The notes beneath the pieces were generated by a model. That model saw only the letters and a list, made by a program, of their open reading frames with translations. It made no database searches and was not told the origin of the DNA. Position numbers and translations under genes: made by a program. Shown in pieces: positions 25,786-33,619 of a DNA stretch of 64,000 bases. Every line of letters starts with the position of its first letter. The stretch's first letter is position 1. Source of the DNA: Sphingomonas sabuli (GTDB lineage Bacteria; Pseudomonadota; Alphaproteobacteria; Sphingomonadales; Sphingomonadaceae). Location of the stretch: positions 1,426,001 to 1,490,000 of the forward strand of contig NZ_CP060697.1 of assembly GCF_014352855.1 (NCBI RefSeq), given 5' to 3'.

Positions 25786-27419
25786 CCGATCGCGCCGATC
25801 AGCAGGACAGCAAGCTCGTCATTGCCGCCTCGTCCCTCGGTACGATCTTCGAATGGTATGACTTCTACCTTTATGGTCTGCTCGCAACAGTTTTGTCCGC
25901 GCAATTTTTCTCCGGCGTAAACGAAACCACCGGCTTCATCCTTGCGCTGGCCGCTTTCGCCGCGGGCTTCGCGGTGCGCCCATTGGGCGCGATCGTATTC
26001 GGACGGATCGGCGACCTTGTCGGCCGCAAGAACACGTTCCTCGTCACCATGGGGCTTATGGGCCTGTCGACCTTCGCTGTCGGCCTGTTGCCGAGTTACG
26101 CGTCGATCGGAGTCGCGGCGCCGGCCCTGCTGGTCACCCTGCGGCTGGTCCAGGGCCTCGCGCTTGGCGGCGAATACGGCGGCGCGGCAACCTACGTGGC
26201 CGAACACGCCCCGCCCGGCCGCCGCGGCCTGCACACCAGTTTCATTCAGACGACGGCCACCGTCGGCCTGTTCGCCGCGCTGCTGGTGGTCATCGTCACG
26301 CGCACGCTGATGGGGGAAGAAGCCTTCGCCGAATGGGGCTGGCGCCTGCCCTTCCTCATCTCGCTGCTGTTGCTCGGCGTTTCGATGTGGATTCGCCTCC
26401 AGCTCGAAGAAAGCCCGGTGTTCCGGCGGATGAAGGCGCAAGGCACCACGTCCAGCGCCCCCCTGACCGAGGCGTTCGGCCGTTGGCCCAACCTGCGGCT
26501 GGTGCTGATCGCCCTGTTCGGGGCCGTCGCGGGCCAGGCGGTTGTCTGGTACACCGGCCAATTCTACGCGCTGTTCTTCCTCGAAAAGATCCTCAAGGTT
26601 GACGGCGCCACCGCCAACATCATGATTGCCGTCGCGCTGATCATCGGCACGCCGTTCTTCATCCTGTTCGGCTGGCTGTCCGATCGCATCGGCCGCAAGA
26701 AGATCATTCTTGCCGGCTGCGCCTTGGCGGCGGTCAGCTATTTCGCCCTGTTCGCGGCGCTCACCCGGGCGGTCAATCCGGCGCTCTACGCGGCGCAGGC
26801 GCAGGCCCCGGTGACGGTCGCCGCCGATCCGGCCACTTGTTCCTTCCAGTTCGACCCGATCGGCAAGAACAAGTTCGACCAGTCGTCCTGTGACATTGCC
26901 AAGGCATTCCTGGCCAGGAGCGGCGTCAACTATGCCAATGTGGCGTCGCGCGACGGGGCGGCGACCTTGCGCATCGGCGAAGCGACCCTGCCCGTGCCGG
27001 ACCCGCGCGGTCTGGACGCGGCCGGCCGAGCCGCATCGATCAAGGCTTTCCAGGCCACGGCAGGCGATGCCTTGAAGACCGCCGGCTATCCCGCCGCAGC
27101 CGATCCGGCGGAAATCAACATGCCGCTGGCAATTGCCATCCTGACCGCGTTCGTGCTGCTGGTGACGATGGTCTACGGCCCCATCGCCGCCCTGCTCGTC
27201 GAGCTGTTCCCGGCGCGTATCCGCTACACGTCGATGTCCCTGCCCTACCATATCGGCAACGGCTGGTTCGGCGGGTTCCTGCCAACCATCGCCTTCGCCA
27301 TCGTCGCCGCGACCGGCAATATCTACGCGGGGCTGTGGTATCCGGTGACGATCGCGGCGCTGACCGCAATCATCGGCGCCCTGTTGCTGCCCGAAACGCG
27401 CGGGCGGTCGATCGATTAG
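25782..27419 (+). CDS. MFS transporter, metabolite:H+ symporter (MHS) type with large extracytoplasmic insert
   Basis: A 545-aa inner-membrane transporter. Motifs of the MHS branch (ProP/KgtP/ShiA-like) are visible: SSLGTIFEWYDFYLYG at the N-terminus, FGRIGDLVGRKNTF, RLVQGLALGGEYGGAA and GWLSDRIGRKKII. Between two late helices is an insert of about 110 residues (roughly 325-435) with two cysteines (PATCSFQF, DQSSCDIA), probably periplasmic. It starts at TTG 25782 in a TTGA overlap with xylD, so no other start is close. The substrate is unknown; xylonate, 2-oxoglutarate or another pathway acid are context-based guesses. Its TAG overlaps the stop of the convergent esterase. Confidence 0.85.
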   Translation: MTDRADQQDSKLVIAASSLGTIFEWYDFYLYGLLATVLSAQFFSGVNETTGFILALAAFAAGFAVRPLGAIVFGRIGDLVGRKNTFLVTMGLMGLSTFAVGLLPSYASIGVAAPALLVTLRLVQGLALGGEYGGAATYVAEHAPPGRRGLHTSFIQTTATVGLFAALLVVIVTRTLMGEEAFAEWGWRLPFLISLLLLGVSMWIRLQLEESPVFRRMKAQGTTSSAPLTEAFGRWPNLRLVLIALFGAVAGQAVVWYTGQFYALFFLEKILKVDGATANIMIAVALIIGTPFFILFGWLSDRIGRKKIILAGCALAAVSYFALFAALTRAVNPALYAAQAQAPVTVAADPATCSFQFDPIGKNKFDQSSCDIAKAFLARSGVNYANVASRDGAATLRIGEATLPVPDPRGLDAAGRAASIKAFQATAGDALKTAGYPAAADPAEINMPLAIAILTAFVLLVTMVYGPIAALLVELFPARIRYTSMSLPYHIGNGWFGGFLPTIAFAIVAATGNIYAGLWYPVTIAALTAIIGALLLPETRGRSID

Positions 27420-29323
27420 CGGACGGGCAGTTCGAAGGAACTGACTGGAAGCGGCACATCGTCGAACAGGTTGACGATCGGCGCGTCGGCCCACCCGAAG
27501 CGCACACGGGTGACCGGTCGTCCATCGCCGGTCACGCGCACCGCCGATCCTTCGATCGTTGCCCGGGCATATCGGCAACTGTCCTGCGCCGGTCCGCACA
27601 ATTCGAACCCGAGCGGGGCGCCGCTCCACGCGCGAAGTTTCCCGGTGATCCCGCCGAACGTGACGATCACGTCGTTGCCCGACCGGATGGCCGCGTCGGC
27701 CTGCGGACCGGACCGCGCATGATCCGCGCTGTAGGCAAGCGCCTCCGCCGCCCGGGCCAGGCGATGGCCGATCGCCTGTTTCTGCGGCGGGTGCAGTTCC
27801 AGCCGGTCGCCGACATCGATCGCCGGTACCAGCGCGACCTTGGCATCGCCTGCGGCCACGCGGCGCTGCGCATCGCGCACTTCCGCCCAGCCGCTTGGTC
27901 TTGGCTCGACCGGCGGCGAGCCCCAGCCGGGCAGCCCGACGACCAGGAAGGGCAGCCCCGCATCTTCGAACTGCGCCCGCCATCCCGACACGAGTGAACC
28001 GAGCCGCTCGGCATAGCCGGTCGCGCTCCCGCCGTCCGTTTCCCCCTGATACCAGGCGATACCTTTGAGCCCGGTTGCGCCCAGCGGGGCGATCATCGCG
28101 TTGTAGATCAGCGAAAGGCCGGCCGCTTGGTCCCACGGGGCGCGCGGCGGCGACCCGACTTCGGGCGGTACGCGCGCATATTCCAGCGTCGGCGCCAGCG
28201 GCTTGACCGTCCCGTCGGCCAGCCGAAGCGCAAGTTCGCCTTCCGGCCCCTGAAAGCCACCAAACGCGTAACTGTCGTTGATATTGACGACGATGCTGTT
28301 CTTACCCGGACGGAGCAGCCCCGTGTGCAGCGGATAATCGCGCTTCGCGTCCCAACCGAAGGTGTAGCCGACGGCCACGCCGTTGACCCAGGTCTCGTCG
28401 ATCTCGTCGATGACGCCAAGGGTCAGGCGCGCGCCCTGCGCTGCCTCGGCCTCCGTCAGTGTCACCGTCGCCCGCGCCCAGACCAGGCCGTTGAAGCTGG
28501 CGAAAGCGGGGTCGCCCCAATTTTCCCAGAAGCCGACTTTCATCGGTTTCCAGTTGAGCGCGTCCGGTTCGGCCCATGGCCGGGTCGATTGCGTTCGCGC
28601 CCACCATTGCTGCCATCGTTCGCCGAACCGGCGATTGGCGGCGATGGGGTCGGTTCCGAACTGCGTCAGCAAAGCCACGTCGTCCGGTGCCGATTGGGCC
28701 GCGCTGGCCGAATCCAGCCAGGCACGGATCGCCGTCCCACCCCAGGTGGCATCGACCAGCCCGATCGGCACGTCCTGCGATTGGCGCAAATCCCGGCCCA
28801 TGAAATAGCAAGCGGCGGAGAATGGAGCGACGGTGTCGGGCGAAGCAACCTCCCAAGCCGGCGCTTTCTCGAAGCTCAATCGGGGTGCGGTCGCGGTCAT
28901 GGTGGCAATCGTCAGCAGGCGCATCTGCGTGTCGGCCGACCCGCTTAATTCGTCCGCGGCGTTCAGTGCCCGGCTGACCGGCAGTTCCATGTTCGACTGG
29001 CCCGAACACAACCAGACATCGCCGATCAGCACGTCGTCCGCGCGATCCGTGCCCGATGCCGCGCGCACCTCGATCTGGGTCGGCCTACCGGACGGGACCG
29101 CAGGCAACCGCACCAGCCAGCGCCCGCTGGCGTCCGCGCGCCCGTCCGCCCGTTGCCGGCCAAGCGATACGCTGACGTGTTCGCCAGGCGCGGCGGTGCC
29201 GCTGATCGCGGCCTTGGCCCCGCGTTGAACGACGGAGTGGGTGGCGAACATCGGGTCGAGTTTGGGCGCCGCGTGAAGAGTGGATGCGGTGCCGAACAGG
29301 AGGATTGCTGCAACGGGTTTCAT
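27416..29323 (-). CDS. Sialate O-acetylesterase-type (SASA) carbohydrate esterase
   Basis: A 635-aa exported SGNH-fold esterase, probably removing acetyl groups from xylan or its oligosaccharides. The catalytic Ser is in WLCSGQSNMEL (block I), the QGE block in GIAWYQGETDG, and the Asp/His block in LELHPPQKQAIGHR. A jelly-roll insert (about residues 225-360, GARLTLGVIDEIDETWVNG) resembles that in long SASA-domain proteins. The signal peptide is MKPVAAILLFGTASTLHA. The ATG at 29323 overlaps the xylC-like stop (ATGA), making it last gene of the xylXABC transcript. Acetylxylan as substrate is inferred from position; sialic acid genes are absent. Confidence 0.85.
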   Translation of the reverse strand: MKPVAAILLFGTASTLHAAPKLDPMFATHSVVQRGAKAAISGTAAPGEHVSVSLGRQRADGRADASGRWLVRLPAVPSGRPTQIEVRAASGTDRADDVLIGDVWLCSGQSNMELPVSRALNAADELSGSADTQMRLLTIATMTATAPRLSFEKAPAWEVASPDTVAPFSAACYFMGRDLRQSQDVPIGLVDATWGGTAIRAWLDSASAAQSAPDDVALLTQFGTDPIAANRRFGERWQQWWARTQSTRPWAEPDALNWKPMKVGFWENWGDPAFASFNGLVWARATVTLTEAEAAQGARLTLGVIDEIDETWVNGVAVGYTFGWDAKRDYPLHTGLLRPGKNSIVVNINDSYAFGGFQGPEGELALRLADGTVKPLAPTLEYARVPPEVGSPPRAPWDQAAGLSLIYNAMIAPLGATGLKGIAWYQGETDGGSATGYAERLGSLVSGWRAQFEDAGLPFLVVGLPGWGSPPVEPRPSGWAEVRDAQRRVAAGDAKVALVPAIDVGDRLELHPPQKQAIGHRLARAAEALAYSADHARSGPQADAAIRSGNDVIVTFGGITGKLRAWSGAPLGFELCGPAQDSCRYARATIEGSAVRVTGDGRPVTRVRFGWADAPIVNLFDDVPLPVSSFELPVR

Positions 29324-30198
29324 CGGTCGGCGACCGCCGGCGACGCCAGGCCCGCAACCTCGGTGCGAAAGCGGAACAGCCCGCCGGCCTTCGGCTGTTT
29401 GGACAATTCGTCCGCGGTCAGCTTCTGGCTGGCCGTTGTCGCGAAAACGGTGCGCATGTCGTCCCCTCCGAACGCGAGCTTGGTGATGTTGCCGACGGGG
29501 AAGGCGACGCTTTCGAGCAAGTCGCCCGCTGGGGAATAGCGGCGCGCCGCCCATCCGCCGTACAGGCCAATCCACAGGCAGCCTTCGCTGTCGACGGTTG
29601 GGCCGTCGGGGTGGCCGTCGGCCGGGGCGATGGCGATTAGCTGCCGCGATGCGCCAAGCGCGCCGTCCGCCCGGATCGCGCATTCGAAAATCGCGCGCCC
29701 CAGCGTGTCGACCCAGTAGAGCGTTGACCCGTCCGGGGAGATCGCCGGGCCGTTGGTGATGCAGATTCCGTCCAGCCCGGTGACGTGCAACTCGCCGCGG
29801 TGGAAGCAGTAGAACGCGCCGCTGTCTGCTTCCTCCGCATTGTCCATCGATCCGAACCACAAGCGCCCAGCAGGATCGACGGCCGCATCGTTGAGCCGGT
29901 TACCTGGCCGGTCGGCCTCGACCGCTGCGAGCAATTCGAACCGTCCGCTTTCGGGGTCGAAGCGGTGCAACCCGCCCTGCAACCCGGCAATGAAACCGCC
30001 GCTTTGTGCAGGCACGACGAACCCGATTTCCGCTGGCGCATTCCAGCTGGAGAGATCGTGGGTTGCTGGATGATAGCGATAGACGCGCCGCCGCTTGATG
30101 TCCGTGAACCACAGGCTGGCGTCGCGCCCGTCCCACAGCGCCCCCTCGCCAAGCTCGGCGCCAAGATCTGCAACCAGTTCGGGTTCGCCGGCGATCAC
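29320..30198 (-). CDS. xylC: SMP-30/gluconolactonase family, D-xylonolactonase
   Basis: Opens D-xylono-lactone to xylonate, step 2 of the Weimberg pathway. 292 aa, six-bladed propeller. The metal-site residues of SMP-30 are visible: Glu in ELGEGALWD, Asn in PGNRLNDAAVDP, Asn in CITNGPAISPDG, and Asp in DGPTVDSEGCLW. It is cytosolic with no signal peptide. It starts with GTG at 30198 in a GTGA overlap with the SDR gene and is followed by an ATGA overlap, so the whole block is translationally coupled. Confidence 0.88.
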   Translation of the reverse strand: MIAGEPELVADLGAELGEGALWDGRDASLWFTDIKRRRVYRYHPATHDLSSWNAPAEIGFVVPAQSGGFIAGLQGGLHRFDPESGRFELLAAVEADRPGNRLNDAAVDPAGRLWFGSMDNAEEADSGAFYCFHRGELHVTGLDGICITNGPAISPDGSTLYWVDTLGRAIFECAIRADGALGASRQLIAIAPADGHPDGPTVDSEGCLWIGLYGGWAARRYSPAGDLLESVAFPVGNITKLAFGGDDMRTVFATTASQKLTADELSKQPKAGGLFRFRTEVAGLASPAVADR

Positions 30199-30962
30199 CG
30201 CCAACCCGCGTCGATCCAGTAATTGTGGCCGGTGGTCAGCCGCGCATCGTCGGACGCCAGGAACAGCGCCATCGCCGCAATATCTTCCGGCACCAGGCGT
30301 CCCGGCAGGCACTGCGCACTGACGATCTCCGCCTCTGCCTCCTCGCTGTACCATTTCTGCTGACGCGGCGTGCGGACGTTGCCGGGGACGATGCAATTGA
30401 CGCGGATATTGTCCTTGCCGAGATCGCGCGCCAGCGATCGCGTCATGCCTTCGATCGCCGCTTTGCAGGTCTGATAAAGAACCAGGTCTTCAAGCGCGAG
30501 GTGCCAGCTGATTGACCCGAGGTTGAGGATCGCTCCGCCGCCCTTCGCCTGCATCGCCGGAGCCGCCGCCTGCGCGCAAAAGAAAAGGTGCTTCAGGTTC
30601 ACGTTGAGGCGGTTGTCCCAATAGTCTTCGGTGACATCGACAAAGGCGTGCCGATCGTCGTTGGCCGCATTGTTGACCAGCACGTCGAACGCGCCGCCGT
30701 CTTCGATCAGCTTGCCGATCGTCCGCTTCGTCGTGGCGATATCGGTCAGGTCGTTGGAGACGAATTGCGCACCCGTTCGCGACGCCAGCGCGCGGGACTC
30801 ATCCTCGCAGATATCGAAGAAGGTGACGTTCGATCCCTGGCGCGCAAAGCCTTCGACAATGCCTTCACCGATCCCCGACCCCCCGCCGGTGACGAGCACG
30901 CGTTTGTCCCGCAAACTGGGATAGACCGCGCGACTGCCTGCAACCTCATCCAATGGTTTCAA
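30195..30962 (-). CDS. xylB: SDR family D-xylose 1-dehydrogenase
   Basis: NAD+-dependent oxidation of D-xylose to D-xylonolactone, step 1 of the Weimberg pathway. 255 aa, classical SDR. It has the Rossmann GGGSGIGEG motif near residue 27, Asp in FFDICED favouring NAD+, NNAAN, the catalytic Ser in NLGSISWH, and YQTCK as YxxxK. This is xylB in the Caulobacter sense, not xylulokinase. It starts with TTG at 30962 in a TTGA overlap with the aldehyde dehydrogenase gene. Confidence 0.87.
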   Translation of the reverse strand: MKPLDEVAGSRAVYPSLRDKRVLVTGGGSGIGEGIVEGFARQGSNVTFFDICEDESRALASRTGAQFVSNDLTDIATTKRTIGKLIEDGGAFDVLVNNAANDDRHAFVDVTEDYWDNRLNVNLKHLFFCAQAAAPAMQAKGGGAILNLGSISWHLALEDLVLYQTCKAAIEGMTRSLARDLGKDNIRVNCIVPGNVRTPRQQKWYSEEAEAEIVSAQCLPGRLVPEDIAAMALFLASDDARLTTGHNYWIDAGWR

Positions 30963-32395
30963 CCCCCCACGTAAACGGTCTTGATCTGCGTATAGAATTC
31001 GACCGCGGCGAACCCCTGTTCGCGCGCGCCGTAACTGGACTTGCGGCTGCCGCCGAAGGGCACGTGATAATCTACCCCCGCGGTTGGCAGGTTGACCATC
31101 ACCATCCCCGCGCGGATGCGGCTGCGGAAGTCGCGCGAATGTTTCAGCGAGTTGGTAACAATGCCCGCGGACAGGCCAAATTCGCCCATGTTGGCAACGT
31201 CGAGCGCCTCTTCATAATCCTTGACCCGGACGATGCTCGCAACCGGTCCGAACACCTCTTCCCGGTTGATCCGCTGGTCGGGCGCGGTGTCCGAAATGAC
31301 CGTCGGCGCCATATAATGCCCGCGCTGGTCGAGCTTCAGCGCTTCGCCGCCGGTCAGGACCCTGCCGCCTTCGCTGCGCGCGATCTCGACGTAGCGCAGG
31401 TTCTGTTCAAGCTGTGTGTCGGTCACGGCAGGGCCGATCTGCGTGCCGGGGTCGAGCGCATCGCCGACCTTCAGGCCCCGCGCCCGTTCCGCCATCGCGT
31501 CGACGAAGCGGTCGTGAATGCCGTCCGTGACGATAATTCGCGACGAAGCCGTGCAGCGCTGGCCGGTTGCGTAAAAAGCACCGTCTACCGCGCAGGCCAC
31601 AGCGCGTTCCAGATCGGCATCGTCGAGCACCACCAGCGGGTTCTTGCCGCCCATTTCCAGCTGCACGCGCGCCTGCCGCTTGATCGCGCTTTCCGCAACC
31701 GACGCGCCGACGCCTTGCGAGCCGGTAAAGGACACCGCATCGACGCCGTCATGTTCGACGATCGCGCGGCCGACATCGCCGTCGCCGATGATGAGGTTGA
31801 ACACGCCTGGGGGCGCCCCGGCCTCCTGAATAATCCGGGCCAGCGCATGCGCAATCGCCGGCGTCGGCGTTGCAGGCTTGAGTACCACGGTATTGCCGAA
31901 TGCCAGCGCCGGCGCCGCCTTCCATGCCGGGATGGCGATGGGGAAATTCCACGGCGTGATCAGGCCGACGACGCCGACCGCTTCGCGATAGGTGGCGACG
32001 TCGATGTCGGGCCGTGTCGAATTGAGCGTCTGGCCGTGCCGGCGCAGCGCTTCGCCGGCGAAATATTTTAGGATCCGGGCGGCGCGCATGACTTCGCCAG
32101 TCCCTTCCGCGAGCGTCTTGCCCTCTTCCCGCGACAACAGCCGGCCAAGGTCCTTGGCGCGTTCCATCACTAGGGTCCCGGCGCGATCGAGCACGTCCGA
32201 ACGAACTTCGGGCGAAGCGCCGGACCAGCCGGGAAAGGCGTCGCGTGCGGCCGAGACTGCCCGGTCGACATCCGCGGCAGTGCCCTTGGGAAAACGAGCG
32301 ACCATCTCGTCCAGGTTGGACGGATTGACGCTTTCGCCGCTGGCGTCGGAGCCGACCTCCTCGCCACCGATCAGGTGGGTGAGCGTGTCCGTCAT
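30959..32395 (-). CDS. xylA: 2-oxoglutarate semialdehyde dehydrogenase (ALDH)
   Basis: Oxidises 2,5-dioxopentanoate (2-oxoglutarate semialdehyde) to 2-oxoglutarate, last Weimberg step. 478 aa, ALDH superfamily. The catalytic Cys is in [10 protein letters not shown], the general-base Glu in [11 protein letters not shown], and the cofactor-site FTGSQGVG is present. It is xylA in the Caulobacter nomenclature, not xylose isomerase. The ATG at 32395 overlaps the xylX-like stop (ATGA). Exact substrate is inferred from operon order X-A-B-C. Confidence 0.88.
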   Translation of the reverse strand: MTDTLTHLIGGEEVGSDASGESVNPSNLDEMVARFPKGTAADVDRAVSAARDAFPGWSGASPEVRSDVLDRAGTLVMERAKDLGRLLSREEGKTLAEGTGEVMRAARILKYFAGEALRRHGQTLNSTRPDIDVATYREAVGVVGLITPWNFPIAIPAWKAAPALAFGNTVVLKPATPTPAIAHALARIIQEAGAPPGVFNLIIGDGDVGRAIVEHDGVDAVSFTGSQGVGASVAESAIKRQARVQLEMGGKNPLVVLDDADLERAVACAVDGAFYATGQRCTASSRIIVTDGIHDRFVDAMAERARGLKVGDALDPGTQIGPAVTDTQLEQNLRYVEIARSEGGRVLTGGEALKLDQRGHYMAPTVISDTAPDQRINREEVFGPVASIVRVKDYEEALDVANMGEFGLSAGIVTNSLKHSRDFRSRIRAGMVMVNLPTAGVDYHVPFGGSRKSSYGAREQGFAAVEFYTQIKTVYVGG

Positions 32396-33555
32396 GCGTT
32401 GATCTCCGATTGTATGTGCGGCCGGGCGGACAGCAGCCCGCGTCCCGCCAGATTGCGCATCAGCGCGCGCGTCCCGAATTCCCAGGCCGGCGCCAGCTGC
32501 GACGTCGTCACCCGGTTGACGAGCGCGCCAAGCCGGGGCGCGGAAATCGTCACGATGTCGCCGGGCTTGTGCGTGAAGCCTCGACCGGGTTCGTCGCGAT
32601 CATCGGTTGGCGCGAACAGCGTGCCCAGGAAAAGCGCAAAGCCGTCGGGATAGTGATGTTCACTCAGTGCCTGGCGGACGAGCTCTTCGGGATCGCGGCT
32701 GATCTCGCTCATCAGGCTGCGCCCGCTCAGAGCGAAACCGTCCTCCCCGCGTATCTCCAGGTCGACCTCTGCATTGCGGACGTCGTCCATCGTGAAACTG
32801 TCGTCGAACAGGCGAATGAACGGACCGATCGCGCAGGACGCGTTATTGTCCTTGGCCTTGCTCAACAGAAGCGCGCTGCGGCCCTCGAAGTCACGCAGGT
32901 TGACGTCGTTGCCAAGCGTCGCGCCGCGAGCTTGGCCGCGGCTGTCCACGGCGAGCACGACTTCGGGTTCGGGGTTGTTCCAGCTGGAATCCGACCGCAC
33001 GCCGATGTCCGCGCCCCAACCCACGCTGGCGAGCGGAGCGGTCTTGGTGAAGATCTCGGCATATGGCCCGATCGCGACTTCGAGATATTGCGACCACAGA
33101 CCGTCGGCGATCAGCGTCTGCTTGAGCCGTTCGGCGCTGTCGCTGCCCGGTACGAGCGAGCGGATTGCGCCGCCAATGGCGGATTCGACCTTTTCGCGAA
33201 TTGCGGCGGCGGCGCGATAGTCGCCGCGGGCGCGCTCCTCGATGACTCGCTCTATAGCGGAGATGGCGAAGGTAACGCCGGCGGCCTTGATCACCTGCAG
33301 GTCGAATGGAGCGAGAAAACTGGTGGGTTGGAGCTGATCGAGCTGGGCGATTTCAAACAGCGGCTCGCCAGCCACGCCCGCCGGATCGTCGAGGTCCAGC
33401 AAATCGGCGACTGTCGGCGCGGCGCGCGTAACGTCATTGACCTTGCCGTCGCGGATGAGGACGACGGACGGCCCGTCGTCGAGCAGCAAGCGCCCGACCA
33501 GGACGGCATTCGCCGTATCCACGGGAAGCATTTCCGGCGCGAACGCCGGGCTCAC
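32392..33555 (-). CDS. xylX: FAH-family 2-keto-3-deoxy-D-xylonate dehydratase
   Basis: Dehydrates 2-keto-3-deoxyxylonate to 2,5-dioxopentanoate. About 387 aa with a C-terminal fumarylacetoacetate-hydrolase fold. Metal-site residues appear in NNPEPEVVLAVDSRG and TLGNDVNLRDFEGRSALLL. It heads the operon xylX-xylA-xylB-xylC-esterase. The GTG at 33555 is preferred because GAGGGG lies 9 nt upstream; an in-frame TTG at 33561 is only 3 nt from it. The upstream region is just 64 bp to the GH3 stop and holds operator 33580-33593, whose sequence is that of the Caulobacter xylose operator as I know it. Confidence 0.9.
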   Translation of the reverse strand: MSPAFAPEMLPVDTANAVLVGRLLLDDGPSVVLIRDGKVNDVTRAAPTVADLLDLDDPAGVAGEPLFEIAQLDQLQPTSFLAPFDLQVIKAAGVTFAISAIERVIEERARGDYRAAAAIREKVESAIGGAIRSLVPGSDSAERLKQTLIADGLWSQYLEVAIGPYAEIFTKTAPLASVGWGADIGVRSDSSWNNPEPEVVLAVDSRGQARGATLGNDVNLRDFEGRSALLLSKAKDNNASCAIGPFIRLFDDSFTMDDVRNAEVDLEIRGEDGFALSGRSLMSEISRDPEELVRQALSEHHYPDGFALFLGTLFAPTDDRDEPGRGFTHKPGDIVTISAPRLGALVNRVTTSQLAPAWEFGTRALMRNLAGRGLLSARPHIQSEINA

Positions 33556-33579
33556 GAACAATGACCCCTCACCAAAATG

Positions 33580-33593
33580 TGTTAGCGCTACCA
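33580..33593. promoter_or_regulatory. XylR-type operator O6 (xylX operon)
   Basis: TGTTAGCGCTACCA, the reverse complement of the site at 2905-2918. It fills the short gap between the GH3 stop and xylX. Confidence 0.78.
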
Positions 33594-33619
33594 GCTAGGG
33601 CAGCGCAACCCGTCGATCA

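Noticed and set aside
25632..28136. Long minus-strand open frame antisense to the MHS transporter and the end of xylD
   Set aside because: Low-complexity Arg/Gly/Asp composition with no recognisable domain; the sense strand has a well-defined transporter.
30195..32395. xylA and xylB as xylose isomerase and xylulokinase
   Set aside because: Motifs are ALDH and SDR; the names follow the Caulobacter Weimberg operon.
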